Shown here: positions 1-5,545 of the stretch, piece by piece | How the letters are laid out: each line of letters opens with the position of its first letter | How positions within the stretch are numbered: the stretch's first letter is position 1 | DNA from: Thiohalobacter sp. | GTDB lineage: Bacteria > Pseudomonadota > Gammaproteobacteria > DSM-19610 | DNA length: 6,570 bases | Assembly: GCA_027010005.1 (NCBI GenBank) | Contig: JALVCM010000508.1 | Span: 1-6,570, forward strand | Reading direction: 5' to 3' | Made by a program: the position numbers and the translations under genes | Notes under the pieces: model-generated | Told to the model about the DNA's origin: nothing | What the model saw: only the letters and a program-made list of their open reading frames with translations | The model's database searches: none

Positions 1-30
1 TTCCCCATTTACCAGAAGGCAAATTCCGTG

Positions 31-59
31 CCGACAATTATGTATAAGAGTTTCATAAT
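31..59 (+). promoter_or_regulatory. Candidate sigma70-like promoter for the FadL-family gene
   Basis: CCGACA (31-36) and CATAAT (54-59) are separated by 17 bp and match the -35 and -10 consensus at 4/6 and 5/6 positions. Transcription would start near 66 and leave a leader of about 105 nt before the ATG at 172. The rest of the first 171 bases shows no gene I can support. Whether an upstream gene reads in cannot be told because the window begins here. Confidence 0.3.
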
Positions 60-160
60 GGTTAGCCGTCATTTTGAAAGCAGTTTTGCTCGAATTCTGC
101 TTGTATTACTGCGCGTGCGGGCGATATGCTGTGAATCCGTAGCGGCTACACAACAATCAG

Positions 161-165
161 AGGAG
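161..165 (+). promoter_or_regulatory. Ribosome-binding site that fixes the FadL-family start
   Basis: AGGAG lies 6 nt before the ATG at 172. The frame stays open upstream to position 28, but no comparable Shine-Dalgarno sequence precedes the upstream candidate starts, and the extra residues do not resemble a signal peptide. The 172 start places a normal signal peptide at the N-terminus. Confidence 0.75.
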
Positions 166-171
166 CCTCCG

Positions 172-1536
172 ATGCTGAATCCGAAAGCCAGATTCCCGTC
201 ACTTAAACTCGCCACCGCCGGAATACTGACCCTGTTGGCCCCCGCAGGTGCCATGGCGGCCGGCTTTGCACTCATTGAGCAGAGTGCCAGTCAGATGGGT
301 AATGCGTTTGCCGGCAGTGCGGCGATCGCCAACGATGCATCAACTATCTATTTCAATCCCGCCGGTATGACACGACTGCCCCGACAACTGATTGGCGGGC
401 TCCATCTTGTTTCCACGACAGCAGAGTTCGATGGCAGCGCAACCACACCCGCCACTACCCCGGTAACGACGGGTGGCGATGGTGGTAATGCCGGCGGCCT
501 TGGTGTTGTTCCCAACCTGTACTTTACAACACCGCTTAATAACCAGATTACATTCGGCCTAGGCATCAACGCTCCGTTTGGCCTTGCGACCGAATACGAC
601 GATGACTGGACCGGTCGTTACCAGGCAATCAAATCGGAAGTCATTACCATCAACATCAATCCCGCCATCGCCTTCAAGGCCACCAGTTCCATCTCTGTGG
701 GTATCGGGGTAAATTTTCAGTACATGGAAGCCGAGCTGACCCAGGCGATTGACCAGGGCAGTCTGTGTACACCCATCCTGGCCCAGCTGCAGGCTGCCGG
801 TGTACCCGGTGCTGACCCGGCAAACTGCGCAGGGCTGTTACCCGAGGGCGCAGACGGTTTTGCCAAGGTTACAGGTAACAACTGGGCTGGCGGCTTCAAT
901 TTTGGCCTGCTTTATGAACCATCCGCCAGTACCCGTGTCGGACTCAGCTATCGCTCAAAAATCAAGCAGCAGCTGATCGGTGATGGAGACTTTTCCAACA
1001 CCATTCCACAGATTGCACCATTTGGTATTTTTGTGGATACGGATGCCAGTGCCAACGTCAATTTGCCACAAACTGCCTCTCTCAGCGCCTACCACGACAT
1101 GAGCAACCAGTGGGCGGTCATGGCAGATATCACCTGGACCGGATGGAGTTCTTTCGACGAATTACGTATCCAGTATGATTCCTTCCAGCCTGATACTGTT
1201 GTGGATGAAAGCTGGAATGACAGCATGCGCTATGCCCTCGGCCTCAACTACCGTCACAACAACCAGTGGCTGTTCCGTGGCGGTGTTGCCTTCGACGAGA
1301 GTCCTATCCCGAACGATGAACACCGGACAGCTCGCATACCGGGCGAAGACCGCACCTGGGTTTCGGTTGGCTTTGGTTACCAGATGACACCGGCACTGGG
1401 TGTCGATGTTGGGTATTCACACCTGTTTGTCAAAGAACCGAAAACCGCTCATGGTACGGCAACCACTGGCACAATTTCGGGTGATTATGACGCCAGCGTG
1501 GATATCCTCAGCGCCCAGCTGGTGTGGAATATCTAG
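172..1536 (+). CDS. FadL/TodX-family outer-membrane channel for hydrophobic compounds
   Basis: This 454-residue protein fits the usual FadL-family length. Residues 1-29 form a signal peptide with a hydrophobic core (about 14-26) and a predicted AMA|A cleavage after residue 29. The mature N-terminus (GFALIEQSASQMGNAFAG, then ASTIYFNPAGMTRL) is the family hallmark, the hatch segment that plugs the barrel. Alternating polar and aromatic strands follow, ending in a terminal W-N-I outer-membrane signature. Family members are 14-stranded barrels that take up long-chain fatty acids or other hydrophobic molecules by lateral diffusion; the substrate here cannot be assigned. A long loop carries Cys199 and Cys219, the only cysteines I found in the mature protein, which could form a disulfide. 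The gene stands alone, converges on tusA and ends at a strong terminator. Family call is firm; a role in sulfur uptake would be speculation. Confidence 0.93.
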   Translation: MLNPKARFPSLKLATAGILTLLAPAGAMAAGFALIEQSASQMGNAFAGSAAIANDASTIYFNPAGMTRLPRQLIGGLHLVSTTAEFDGSATTPATTPVTTGGDGGNAGGLGVVPNLYFTTPLNNQITFGLGINAPFGLATEYDDDWTGRYQAIKSEVITININPAIAFKATSSISVGIGVNFQYMEAELTQAIDQGSLCTPILAQLQAAGVPGADPANCAGLLPEGADGFAKVTGNNWAGGFNFGLLYEPSASTRVGLSYRSKIKQQLIGDGDFSNTIPQIAPFGIFVDTDASANVNLPQTASLSAYHDMSNQWAVMADITWTGWSSFDELRIQYDSFQPDTVVDESWNDSMRYALGLNYRHNNQWLFRGGVAFDESPIPNDEHRTARIPGEDRTWVSVGFGYQMTPALGVDVGYSHLFVKEPKTAHGTATTGTISGDYDASVDILSAQLVWNI

Positions 1537-1572
1537 GAGCCGCTGATTTAACCCACTGAGTTTCTTCAATGC

Positions 1573-1614
1573 AAAAAAAAGCGGCGCCGGGAACATTCCC
1601 GGCGCCGCTTTTTT
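1573..1614. terminator. Bidirectional intrinsic terminator between the convergent FadL-family gene and tusA
   Basis: The arms GCGGCGCCGGGAA (1581-1593) and TTCCCGGCGCCGC (1596-1608) are perfectly complementary, 13 bp, with a 2-nt centre (CA). Eight A residues (1573-1580) precede and six T residues (1609-1614) follow, so the hairpin has a U-tract on either strand. It sits 36 nt after the FadL-family stop and about 16 nt beyond the tusA stop, so it should serve both genes. Confidence 0.95.
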
Positions 1615-1630
1615 ATGGAACCGTAGCAGC

Positions 1631-1861
1631 TTACGCTTTCTTGATCAGAAACTCGTATTTGCCGCCAGCTTCCTTGGATTCGATCAGCTCGTTGCCGGTC
1701 TGCTTGGCAAAAGCTTCAAAATCTTTTACGGAACCCGGGTCGGTTGCGATGATATGCAGCACCTTACCACTGTCCAGCGTTCCGAGTGCCTTCTTGGCGC
1801 GCAGGATCGGCAGCGGGCAGTTCAGGCCGGATGCGTCTAGTTCTTCGTCAAAATTTGCCAT
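1631..1861 (-). CDS. tusA: TusA-family sulfur carrier protein
   Basis: This 76-residue cytoplasmic protein has the size of the family (about 75-85 aa). The defining CPxP motif (CPLP) lies at residues 15-18 after LDASGLN, and Cys15 is the persulfide-carrying residue. The remainder (PILRAKKALGTLDSGKVLHI, then ATDPGSVKDFEAFAKQTGN) fits the two-layer alpha/beta fold of TusA proteins. In E. coli TusA passes sulfur from IscS toward tRNA thiolation. In sulfur oxidizers TusA is a central carrier moving persulfide sulfur from rhodanese toward DsrEFH/DsrC or sHdr systems. The neighbouring rhodanese on the same strand, with sox genes nearby, favours the oxidative role, but this is inference. The start is supported by AAGGAG (1871-1876) 9 nt upstream. 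It has its own promoter and shares its terminator with the convergent gene. Confidence 0.93.
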   Translation of the reverse strand: MANFDEELDASGLNCPLPILRAKKALGTLDSGKVLHIIATDPGSVKDFEAFAKQTGNELIESKEAGGKYEFLIKKA

Positions 1862-1927
1862 CGTAAAGTGCTCCTTAACGTGTATTCAATTGATAAACGG
1901 TTTGGTGGTCAGTCTCGAAGGCCCGTA

Positions 1928-1956
1928 TTTATAAGGTAAGTGACCGTCATACGCAA
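1928..1956 (-). promoter_or_regulatory. Candidate sigma70-like promoter for tusA
   Basis: Reading the minus strand, TTGCGT (1951-1956) and TATAAA (1928-1933) are separated by exactly 17 bp. The -10 matches consensus at 5/6 positions; the -35 matches only its TTG. Transcription would start near 1921, giving a leader of about 60 nt. This would let tusA be expressed independently of the rhodanese gene upstream. I saw no convincing terminator between the two genes, so read-through is also possible. Confidence 0.45.
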
Positions 1957-2032
1957 GCAAAAAGCACCCGGATACCCCTTTCTGGATAGCTGACCTTTGG
2001 ACCACTGCGTACCGGCCGCCCCTTCCTGTAAT

Positions 2033-2386
2033 TCACCTTGCAGAAGCTACAGCATCAACCTCAGGCGCCTCGATCGGGTAGCCCTGACGGTACCAGTCGA
2101 CAATACCCCCTTGCAGGTTAATGACCTGATCAACACCCTGCTGCTGCAAAAATGCGCAAACCTGTGCCGATCGTGCGCCCGTTCTGCAATAAAAAACAAT
2201 TTTCCCGGACTGTCGCAATTCCTCGATCCGCAGTGGTACCAGGTGCATGGGCATGACCTCGGCCCCGGGAAGCATGCCCTGCGCCATCTCATTGGTACTG
2301 CGGACATCGATCAGCCTGAAACTTTCCGCCTCATTCCCGATCATATCGGATAGCTGTGATGCATTAATTTCCTGTATCCCGTTCAT
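2033..2386 (-). CDS. Single-domain rhodanese-like sulfurtransferase
   Basis: This 117-residue protein has no signal peptide and is probably cytoplasmic. It is one rhodanese domain: an N-terminal INASQLSDMI segment, the LIDVRSTNEMAQGMLPGA motif (about residues 25-42), the active-site loop CRTGAR with catalytic Cys67, and the C-terminal NLQGGIVDWYRQGYP signature (about 90-104). Such proteins transfer sulfane sulfur through a cysteine persulfide to acceptors such as cyanide, glutathione, TusA or other thiol proteins. The chosen ATG at 2386 begins a clean domain and has AGGTGA just upstream. The frame stays open to 2686, but that extension overlaps bepA and the promoter and has no domain features. 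Next to tusA, a rhodanese-to-TusA relay is plausible. The upstream palindrome suggests that expression is regulated. A second cysteine, Cys77, lies 10 residues after the active site. Confidence 0.92.
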   Translation of the reverse strand: MNGIQEINASQLSDMIGNEAESFRLIDVRSTNEMAQGMLPGAEVMPMHLVPLRIEELRQSGKIVFYCRTGARSAQVCAFLQQQGVDQVINLQGGIVDWYRQGYPIEAPEVDAVASAR

Positions 2387-2396
2387 CGTCTCACCT

Positions 2397-2416
2397 ATAT
2401 TAGTAATTATTAATAT
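2397..2416. promoter_or_regulatory. AT-rich 20-bp near-palindrome, candidate repressor operator
   Basis: The halves ATATTAGTAA and TTATTAATAT pair at 9 of 10 positions; only the seventh pair is mismatched. The element overlaps the proposed -10 and predicted transcription start of the rhodanese gene, where a bound repressor would block transcription. AT-rich palindromes at this position are typical of ArsR-family repressors, including BigR-type persulfide sensors that control rhodanese and persulfide-dioxygenase genes. The identity of the regulator is inference, and no regulator gene lies in the window. Confidence 0.5.
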
Positions 2417-2443
2417 TGTTGGGGTGATTTGCTTTTTTGTCAA
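2415..2443 (-). promoter_or_regulatory. Candidate sigma70 promoter for the rhodanese gene
   Basis: On the minus strand a perfect TTGACA (2438-2443) is followed after 17 bp by AACAAT (2415-2420), a 4/6 match to the -10 consensus. The start would fall near 2408, giving a short leader of about 22 nt that contains the AGGTGA ribosome-binding site. The downstream edge overlaps the near-palindrome at 2397-2416. No equally good promoter for the divergent bepA gene was found in this intergenic region. Confidence 0.55.
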
Positions 2444-2493
2444 CCCAACCAGTCCGGGTCCCCATGCACTATCAACCAGAGAACTCTTTAAAT

Positions 2494-2509
2494 CAGCGCC
2501 TTGGCGCTG
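2494..2509. other. Short GC-rich inverted repeat upstream of the bepA start
   Basis: CAGCGCC and GGCGCTG are perfect 7-bp complements around a TT centre. It lies about 30 nt before the preferred bepA start and is followed by another self-complementary octamer, CAGCGCTG (2513-2520). In the mRNA leader it could fold and affect ribosome access. If translation began at the in-frame ATG at 2464 it would instead be coding, so its role is uncertain. Confidence 0.3.
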
Positions 2510-2538
2510 GCGCAGCGCTGGGTTATTCTGCACGGCGA

Positions 2539-3987
2539 ATGATACAACGCGTCCTCCAGCTGGTTGTCCTGACCCTGTTGTCAGGCGGCCTCCCACAGAT
2601 TGCCCGTAGTGAAATCGCTGCCGACCAGCTCCCGGATTTCGGCGACTCCAGTGGTGCATTGATTTCCCCGGTCCAGGAACAGGCACTGGGAGAGGCCTTC
2701 ATGCGCAGCGTGCGCAGCCAGGCAACCCTGGTATCCGACCCGCACATCAACCGCTATATCCGCCAGCTTGGTGCGCGCCTGGTCACCCACAGCGACACCC
2801 CCAATTACCCTTTTACTTTTTTTGTTGTCGATGACCCGTCCATCAATGCCTTTGCCGGCCCCGGCGGGCGTATTGGCGTCCACACAGGCCTGATACTGGC
2901 CGCCGAAAATGAAAGCGAACTGGCGGGTGTCATGGCACACGAAATCGCACACGTCACCCAGCGCCACCTGCTGCGCGCCTACGAATCGGCGCAACAACTC
3001 AGCCTGCCCACCGCCGCAGCCACCATTGCGGCCATCCTGCTGGGTGCCGCCACCGGCAGTGCGGATGCCGGCATCGCGGCCGCCTCAGCGGTGCAGGCCG
3101 GCAGTATCCAGCAACAGCTGAATTTTACCCGTACCAACGAAAAAGAAGCCGACCGGATCGGCATCCAGACCCTGGCCCGCTCCGACATTGACCCGTTCGG
3201 TATGCCGGCTTTTTTTGAGCGGCTGTACCAGACAACACGCCTGTATGGCGCTGCCAGCATCCCCGAGTTTCTCAGCACCCACCCGGTCACCACCGACCGA
3301 ATCGCGGAATCCACCGACCGGGCGGGGAAATACGGGCATGGAAAGCAGCGTGATTCACTGGAGTTCGAACTGATCAAGGTACGCCTTGCCGTACAGCAGT
3401 CGCGCAATCCCGTCAGCCTGCTGCGCAGCTTCAGGGCCAGCGCCGGCCCGGCACAGCGCTACGCCATCGTCCTTGCCAGCTGGCGTGCGGGTGACAGGAC
3501 CCGGGCACTAAGGGAAATCGCCGTACTGAGAAAATCCGACCCGGACCGGATTCTCTACCGCACCACCCAGGCAAGACTGCTGATGGAAGACGGTAAAACC
3601 CGCCAGGCGCTGGCACTGTTCGAGGATACCCTGCGCCTCTACCCCGGCGACCTTGTCGCTGGCCAGTACTACGCCGAAGCCCTGCTGGTCGCCGGCAAAC
3701 CCGGGGAGGCACGCAACGTAATTCTGACGCTTCTGCGTAACGAACAGGCCAGAACGCCACCCATTTACAAGCTGTGGGCACGTGCCACCAGTGTTCAGGG
3801 CCCCGCCTGGGAAACCCGCTTTGCCTCTGCCGAACTCTACGCCATGAACGGTAACCTGCCACTCGCCGTCGATCAGCTTGAGCAGGCCCTCCGGCTGAAA
3901 GGGCTCAATGACTATGATCGTGCCCGCATACAGGCCAGGCTGCACGATCTCAAATCTGTTCTCGCCAAACGCGCGGAACGGGAATAA
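2539..3987 (+). CDS. bepA: BepA-like periplasmic M48 metalloprotease/chaperone with C-terminal TPRs
   Basis: From the ATG at 2539 the protein is 482 residues, nearly the length of E. coli BepA (YfgC). Residues 1-24 are a signal peptide (MIQRVLQLVVLTLLSGG core; likely ARS|E cleavage). The M48 domain spans roughly 45-260, with zinc site HEIAH (His134, Glu135, His138), third ligand Glu203 in EKEAD, and His248 in LSTHPVTTDR, the equivalent of the active-site regulatory His of BepA. Residues about 335-475 form TPR-like helical repeats. Family role: quality control of outer-membrane proteins, promoting LptD maturation and degrading stalled substrates at the BAM complex. The start is uncertain. The frame is open to a TTG at 2437 and an ATG at 2464, and no start has a strong ribosome-binding site; 2539 is preferred because it begins a normal signal peptide. 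It lies between sulfur genes without an evident functional link. Confidence 0.9.
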   Translation: MIQRVLQLVVLTLLSGGLPQIARSEIAADQLPDFGDSSGALISPVQEQALGEAFMRSVRSQATLVSDPHINRYIRQLGARLVTHSDTPNYPFTFFVVDDPSINAFAGPGGRIGVHTGLILAAENESELAGVMAHEIAHVTQRHLLRAYESAQQLSLPTAAATIAAILLGAATGSADAGIAAASAVQAGSIQQQLNFTRTNEKEADRIGIQTLARSDIDPFGMPAFFERLYQTTRLYGAASIPEFLSTHPVTTDRIAESTDRAGKYGHGKQRDSLEFELIKVRLAVQQSRNPVSLLRSFRASAGPAQRYAIVLASWRAGDRTRALREIAVLRKSDPDRILYRTTQARLLMEDGKTRQALALFEDTLRLYPGDLVAGQYYAEALLVAGKPGEARNVILTLLRNEQARTPPIYKLWARATSVQGPAWETRFASAELYAMNGNLPLAVDQLEQALRLKGLNDYDRARIQARLHDLKSVLAKRAERE

Positions 3988-4118
3988 AACGCATGTGCGC
4001 CCCGTCTTCGCGTCTAGTAACTTGGGAAAATACCCGATTCACGACCCGAAACATTGCTTCAACCGGACGCCGGGAGAGTTCTTGGAAAATATGATCATCG
4101 ACCGCCACAGCAACTGTT

Positions 4119-4147
4119 TTGACTCACCGGAAACAGAGGTCTATAGT
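4119..4147 (+). promoter_or_regulatory. Strong sigma70-like promoter of the sox operon
   Basis: TTGACT (4119-4124) and TATAGT (4142-4147) each match consensus at 5/6 positions and are separated by the ideal 17 bp. Transcription would start near 4154, leaving a leader of about 117 nt before soxX. The 131 bases between the bepA stop and this promoter hold no gene or clear terminator. They contain only a perfect 8-bp palindrome, ATGATCAT (4091-4098), and a CCGG-ACG-CCGG mini-hairpin (4063-4073). No obvious operator overlaps the promoter itself. Confidence 0.65.
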
Positions 4148-4257
4148 CGCGAAAGCATTGGGATTATTGCAGGTTTACGATAACGTGCCTGGCTTCGTAG
4201 CCGCGCAAAATTCGCCAGTCAGCTGGCAAAACAACCACCCTTTTAAAAAGCGCATTG

Positions 4258-4265
4258 TAAGGAGG
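4258..4265 (+). promoter_or_regulatory. Near-ideal ribosome-binding site for soxX
   Basis: TAAGGAGG is an uninterrupted match to the 16S rRNA anti-Shine-Dalgarno and lies 6 nt before the ATG at 4272. It excludes the in-frame upstream ATG at 4119, which falls on the promoter -35 box. It is the strongest ribosome-binding site of the operon and predicts high translation of the first cytochrome subunit. Confidence 0.85.
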
Positions 4266-4271
4266 ATAAAG

Positions 4272-4652
4272 ATGCGGAAATTCCCCAGCATCCTGAAAAC
4301 AGCAAGTTCTGTGCTGGCGATTGCGGGCAGCCTTGCGTTGTTCCCGGTCACCGGCACCACTGCCGAAGCGCAAACCGCTTCGGTCACTGAGCAGGGAAAG
4401 GCCCTGGCTTTCAACCGCAAGAAAGGCAACTGCCTCGCATGCCACCAGATCCAGGGAGGCAAACTGGCCGGTAATATCGGTCCGCCACTGGTTTCCATGA
4501 AAGCACGCTACCCGGACAAGGCGAAGTTACGCGCCCAGATCTGGGACGCCACCAAAGCCAACCCCAACACGATCATGCCACCCTTCGGGCGCAACAAGAT
4601 TCTCAGCGAAAGCGAGATCGATAAAATTGTCGAGTTTATCTACACGCTCTGA
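4272..4652 (+). CDS. soxX: SoxX, monoheme c-type cytochrome subunit of the SoxAX complex
   Basis: This 126-residue exported protein has a signal peptide of about 33 residues (predicted AEA|Q cleavage). A single heme-binding motif CLACH lies at Cys54-Cys57-His58, preceded by AFNRKKGN and followed by IGPPLVSMKARYP. Met102 in IMPPFGRN is the likely distal heme ligand, and the C-terminal LSESEIDKIVEFIYTL helix completes the small cytochrome c fold. SoxX pairs with SoxA; SoxAX oxidatively joins thiosulfate to the SoxY cysteine and passes the electrons to a soluble cytochrome c. The length fits the short SoxX class. It is first in the operon, 33 nt before soxY. Identity rests on both the heme motif and the strictly sox-specific neighbours. 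Confidence 0.95.
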   Translation: MRKFPSILKTASSVLAIAGSLALFPVTGTTAEAQTASVTEQGKALAFNRKKGNCLACHQIQGGKLAGNIGPPLVSMKARYPDKAKLRAQIWDATKANPNTIMPPFGRNKILSESEIDKIVEFIYTL

Positions 4653-4672
4653 TCGGCGTGCAGTTCAATACC

Positions 4673-4677
4673 AGGAG
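4673..4677 (+). promoter_or_regulatory. Ribosome-binding site that favours a GTG start for soxY
   Basis: AGGAG ends 8 nt before GTG at 4686 but 17 nt before the next in-frame ATG at 4695. Spacing therefore favours the GTG codon, giving an N-terminus of M-I-N-M-K-R-R. Either start keeps the twin-arginine motif intact. Confidence 0.65.
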
Positions 4678-4685
4678 AGATACCA

Positions 4686-5159
4686 GTGATTAACATGAAA
4701 CGCAGAACCTTCCTGAAAGGGTCCGTCGCTGCAGGCGCAGTCAGTGTCGCCGTCGGTGCAGGCCTGTTAACCCCGCGGGCTGTTCTCGCCGCCTGGCCGT
4801 CTGACGCATTCAAGGCAACCAGTGTAGACGCAGCTCTCGATGCGCTCGCCGGCACTCATGCCATGCAGGCTTCGGACAAGGTTCAGATCGATGCGCCGGA
4901 TCTGGGTGAAAACAGCGCCGTGGTTCCGGTCAAGGTCACCAGCCAGCTGGCTGACATTGAATCTATCAGCATTATTGTCGACAAGAACGCGTCACCGCTG
5001 ACTGCTTCCTTCATCCTCGGCCCGGGCGTACAGGGCTTTGTCAACACGCGCATCAAGATGGGCAAGACTTCCAACGTCATTGCTGTCGTCAAGGCGGGTG
5101 GCAAACTGTACAGCGCGCAAAAAGAGGTCAAGATCACCATCGGTGGTTGCGGCGGTTAA
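4686..5159 (+). CDS. soxY: SoxY, sulfur-carrying subunit of SoxYZ
   Basis: This 157-residue protein has a twin-arginine signal (KRRTFLKG, Arg6-Arg7), a hydrophobic stretch and a likely VLA|A cleavage after residue 35, so it is exported folded by Tat. The C-terminus is the diagnostic flexible arm ending GGCGG, with Cys155 as the carrier residue to which thiosulfate is attached and on which all Sox intermediates ride. The middle (about 60-150) is the immunoglobulin-like SoxY fold, with FILGPGVQGFVNTRIKMGKTSNV a typical segment. No other cysteine is present, as expected for a swinging-arm carrier. It is followed after 22 nt by soxZ, its obligate partner. The start is probably GTG. Confidence 0.97.
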   Translation: MINMKRRTFLKGSVAAGAVSVAVGAGLLTPRAVLAAWPSDAFKATSVDAALDALAGTHAMQASDKVQIDAPDLGENSAVVPVKVTSQLADIESISIIVDKNASPLTASFILGPGVQGFVNTRIKMGKTSNVIAVVKAGGKLYSAQKEVKITIGGCGG

Positions 5160-5181
5160 CCAGGATTCAGAGGAAAGAAAC

Positions 5182-5493
5182 ATGTCAACTATCAAGATTC
5201 GGGCAAAAGCCGGCGACAAGGTTACCAAGGTCAGCGCGCTGATCGAGCACCCCATGGAAACCGGCATGCGTAAAAACAAAAAAACGGGCAAGAAAATTCC
5301 TGCCCATTTCATCCAGGAAGTGGTCTGTGAGCTGAACGGCACTGTGGTATTGACAGCGCTGTGGGGGCCCGCAGTTTCAAAACGCCCATTCCTGCAGTTC
5401 AAGATTGAAGGTGCCAAGAAAGGCGATACCATCAAACTGAGCTGGGTCGATAACAAGGGCGAGAAAGACTCCGCCGAGGCCAAGATTGCCTGA
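5182..5493 (+). CDS. soxZ: SoxZ, partner subunit of the SoxYZ sulfur carrier
   Basis: This 103-residue protein has no signal peptide, as usual for SoxZ, which is exported bound to SoxY by the Tat route. Typical family segments are IKIRAKAGDKVTKVSALIEHPMETGMRK split over the N-terminus, the IPAHFIQEV strand (39-47), LWGPAVSKRPFLQFKI, and GDTIKLSWVDNKGE near the C-terminus; together they make an immunoglobulin-like beta sandwich. The ATG at 5182 follows AGAGGAAAG at suitable spacing; the frame is open upstream inside soxY, but that part lacks homologous features. One cysteine, Cys49, sits in the strand after IPAHFIQEV. It is not part of the known carrier chemistry, which uses the SoxY arm. Confidence 0.96.
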   Translation: MSTIKIRAKAGDKVTKVSALIEHPMETGMRKNKKTGKKIPAHFIQEVVCELNGTVVLTALWGPAVSKRPFLQFKIEGAKKGDTIKLSWVDNKGEKDSAEAKIA

Positions 5494-5530
5494 TGCATAT
5501 CAGACAATCCAACCGACCAACACCCCATAC

Positions 5531-5535
5531 GGAGG
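5531..5535 (+). promoter_or_regulatory. Ribosome-binding site that fixes the soxA start
   Basis: GGAGG lies 10 nt before the ATG at 5546. The frame remains open to an ATG at 5486, which overlaps the end of soxZ, but that start would add 20 polar residues before the signal peptide. Confidence 0.75.
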
Positions 5536-5545
5536 CAGACAACTC

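Noticed and set aside
1569..1934. Plus-strand open frame of 121 codons over the terminator and tusA
   Set aside because: It begins in the terminator hairpin and runs antisense to tusA, which has the CPxP motif and a proper ribosome-binding site.
2033..2686. Extended rhodanese frame of 217 codons
   Set aside because: The extra 100 N-terminal residues overlap bepA coding sequence and the promoter region and have no domain features. The ATG at 2386 begins a complete rhodanese domain and has a ribosome-binding site.
2581..2997. Minus-strand open frame inside bepA, one of several there
   Set aside because: It is antisense to the signal peptide and M48 domain of bepA and is explained by high-GC third codon positions.
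4024..4035. GGG-N6-CCC inverted repeat downstream of bepA
   Set aside because: Three base pairs with no T-run are too weak to call a terminator.
3908..4183. Open frame of 91 codons spanning the end of bepA and the sox promoter region
   Set aside because: There is no ribosome-binding site or family resemblance, and it crosses the promoter at 4119-4147.
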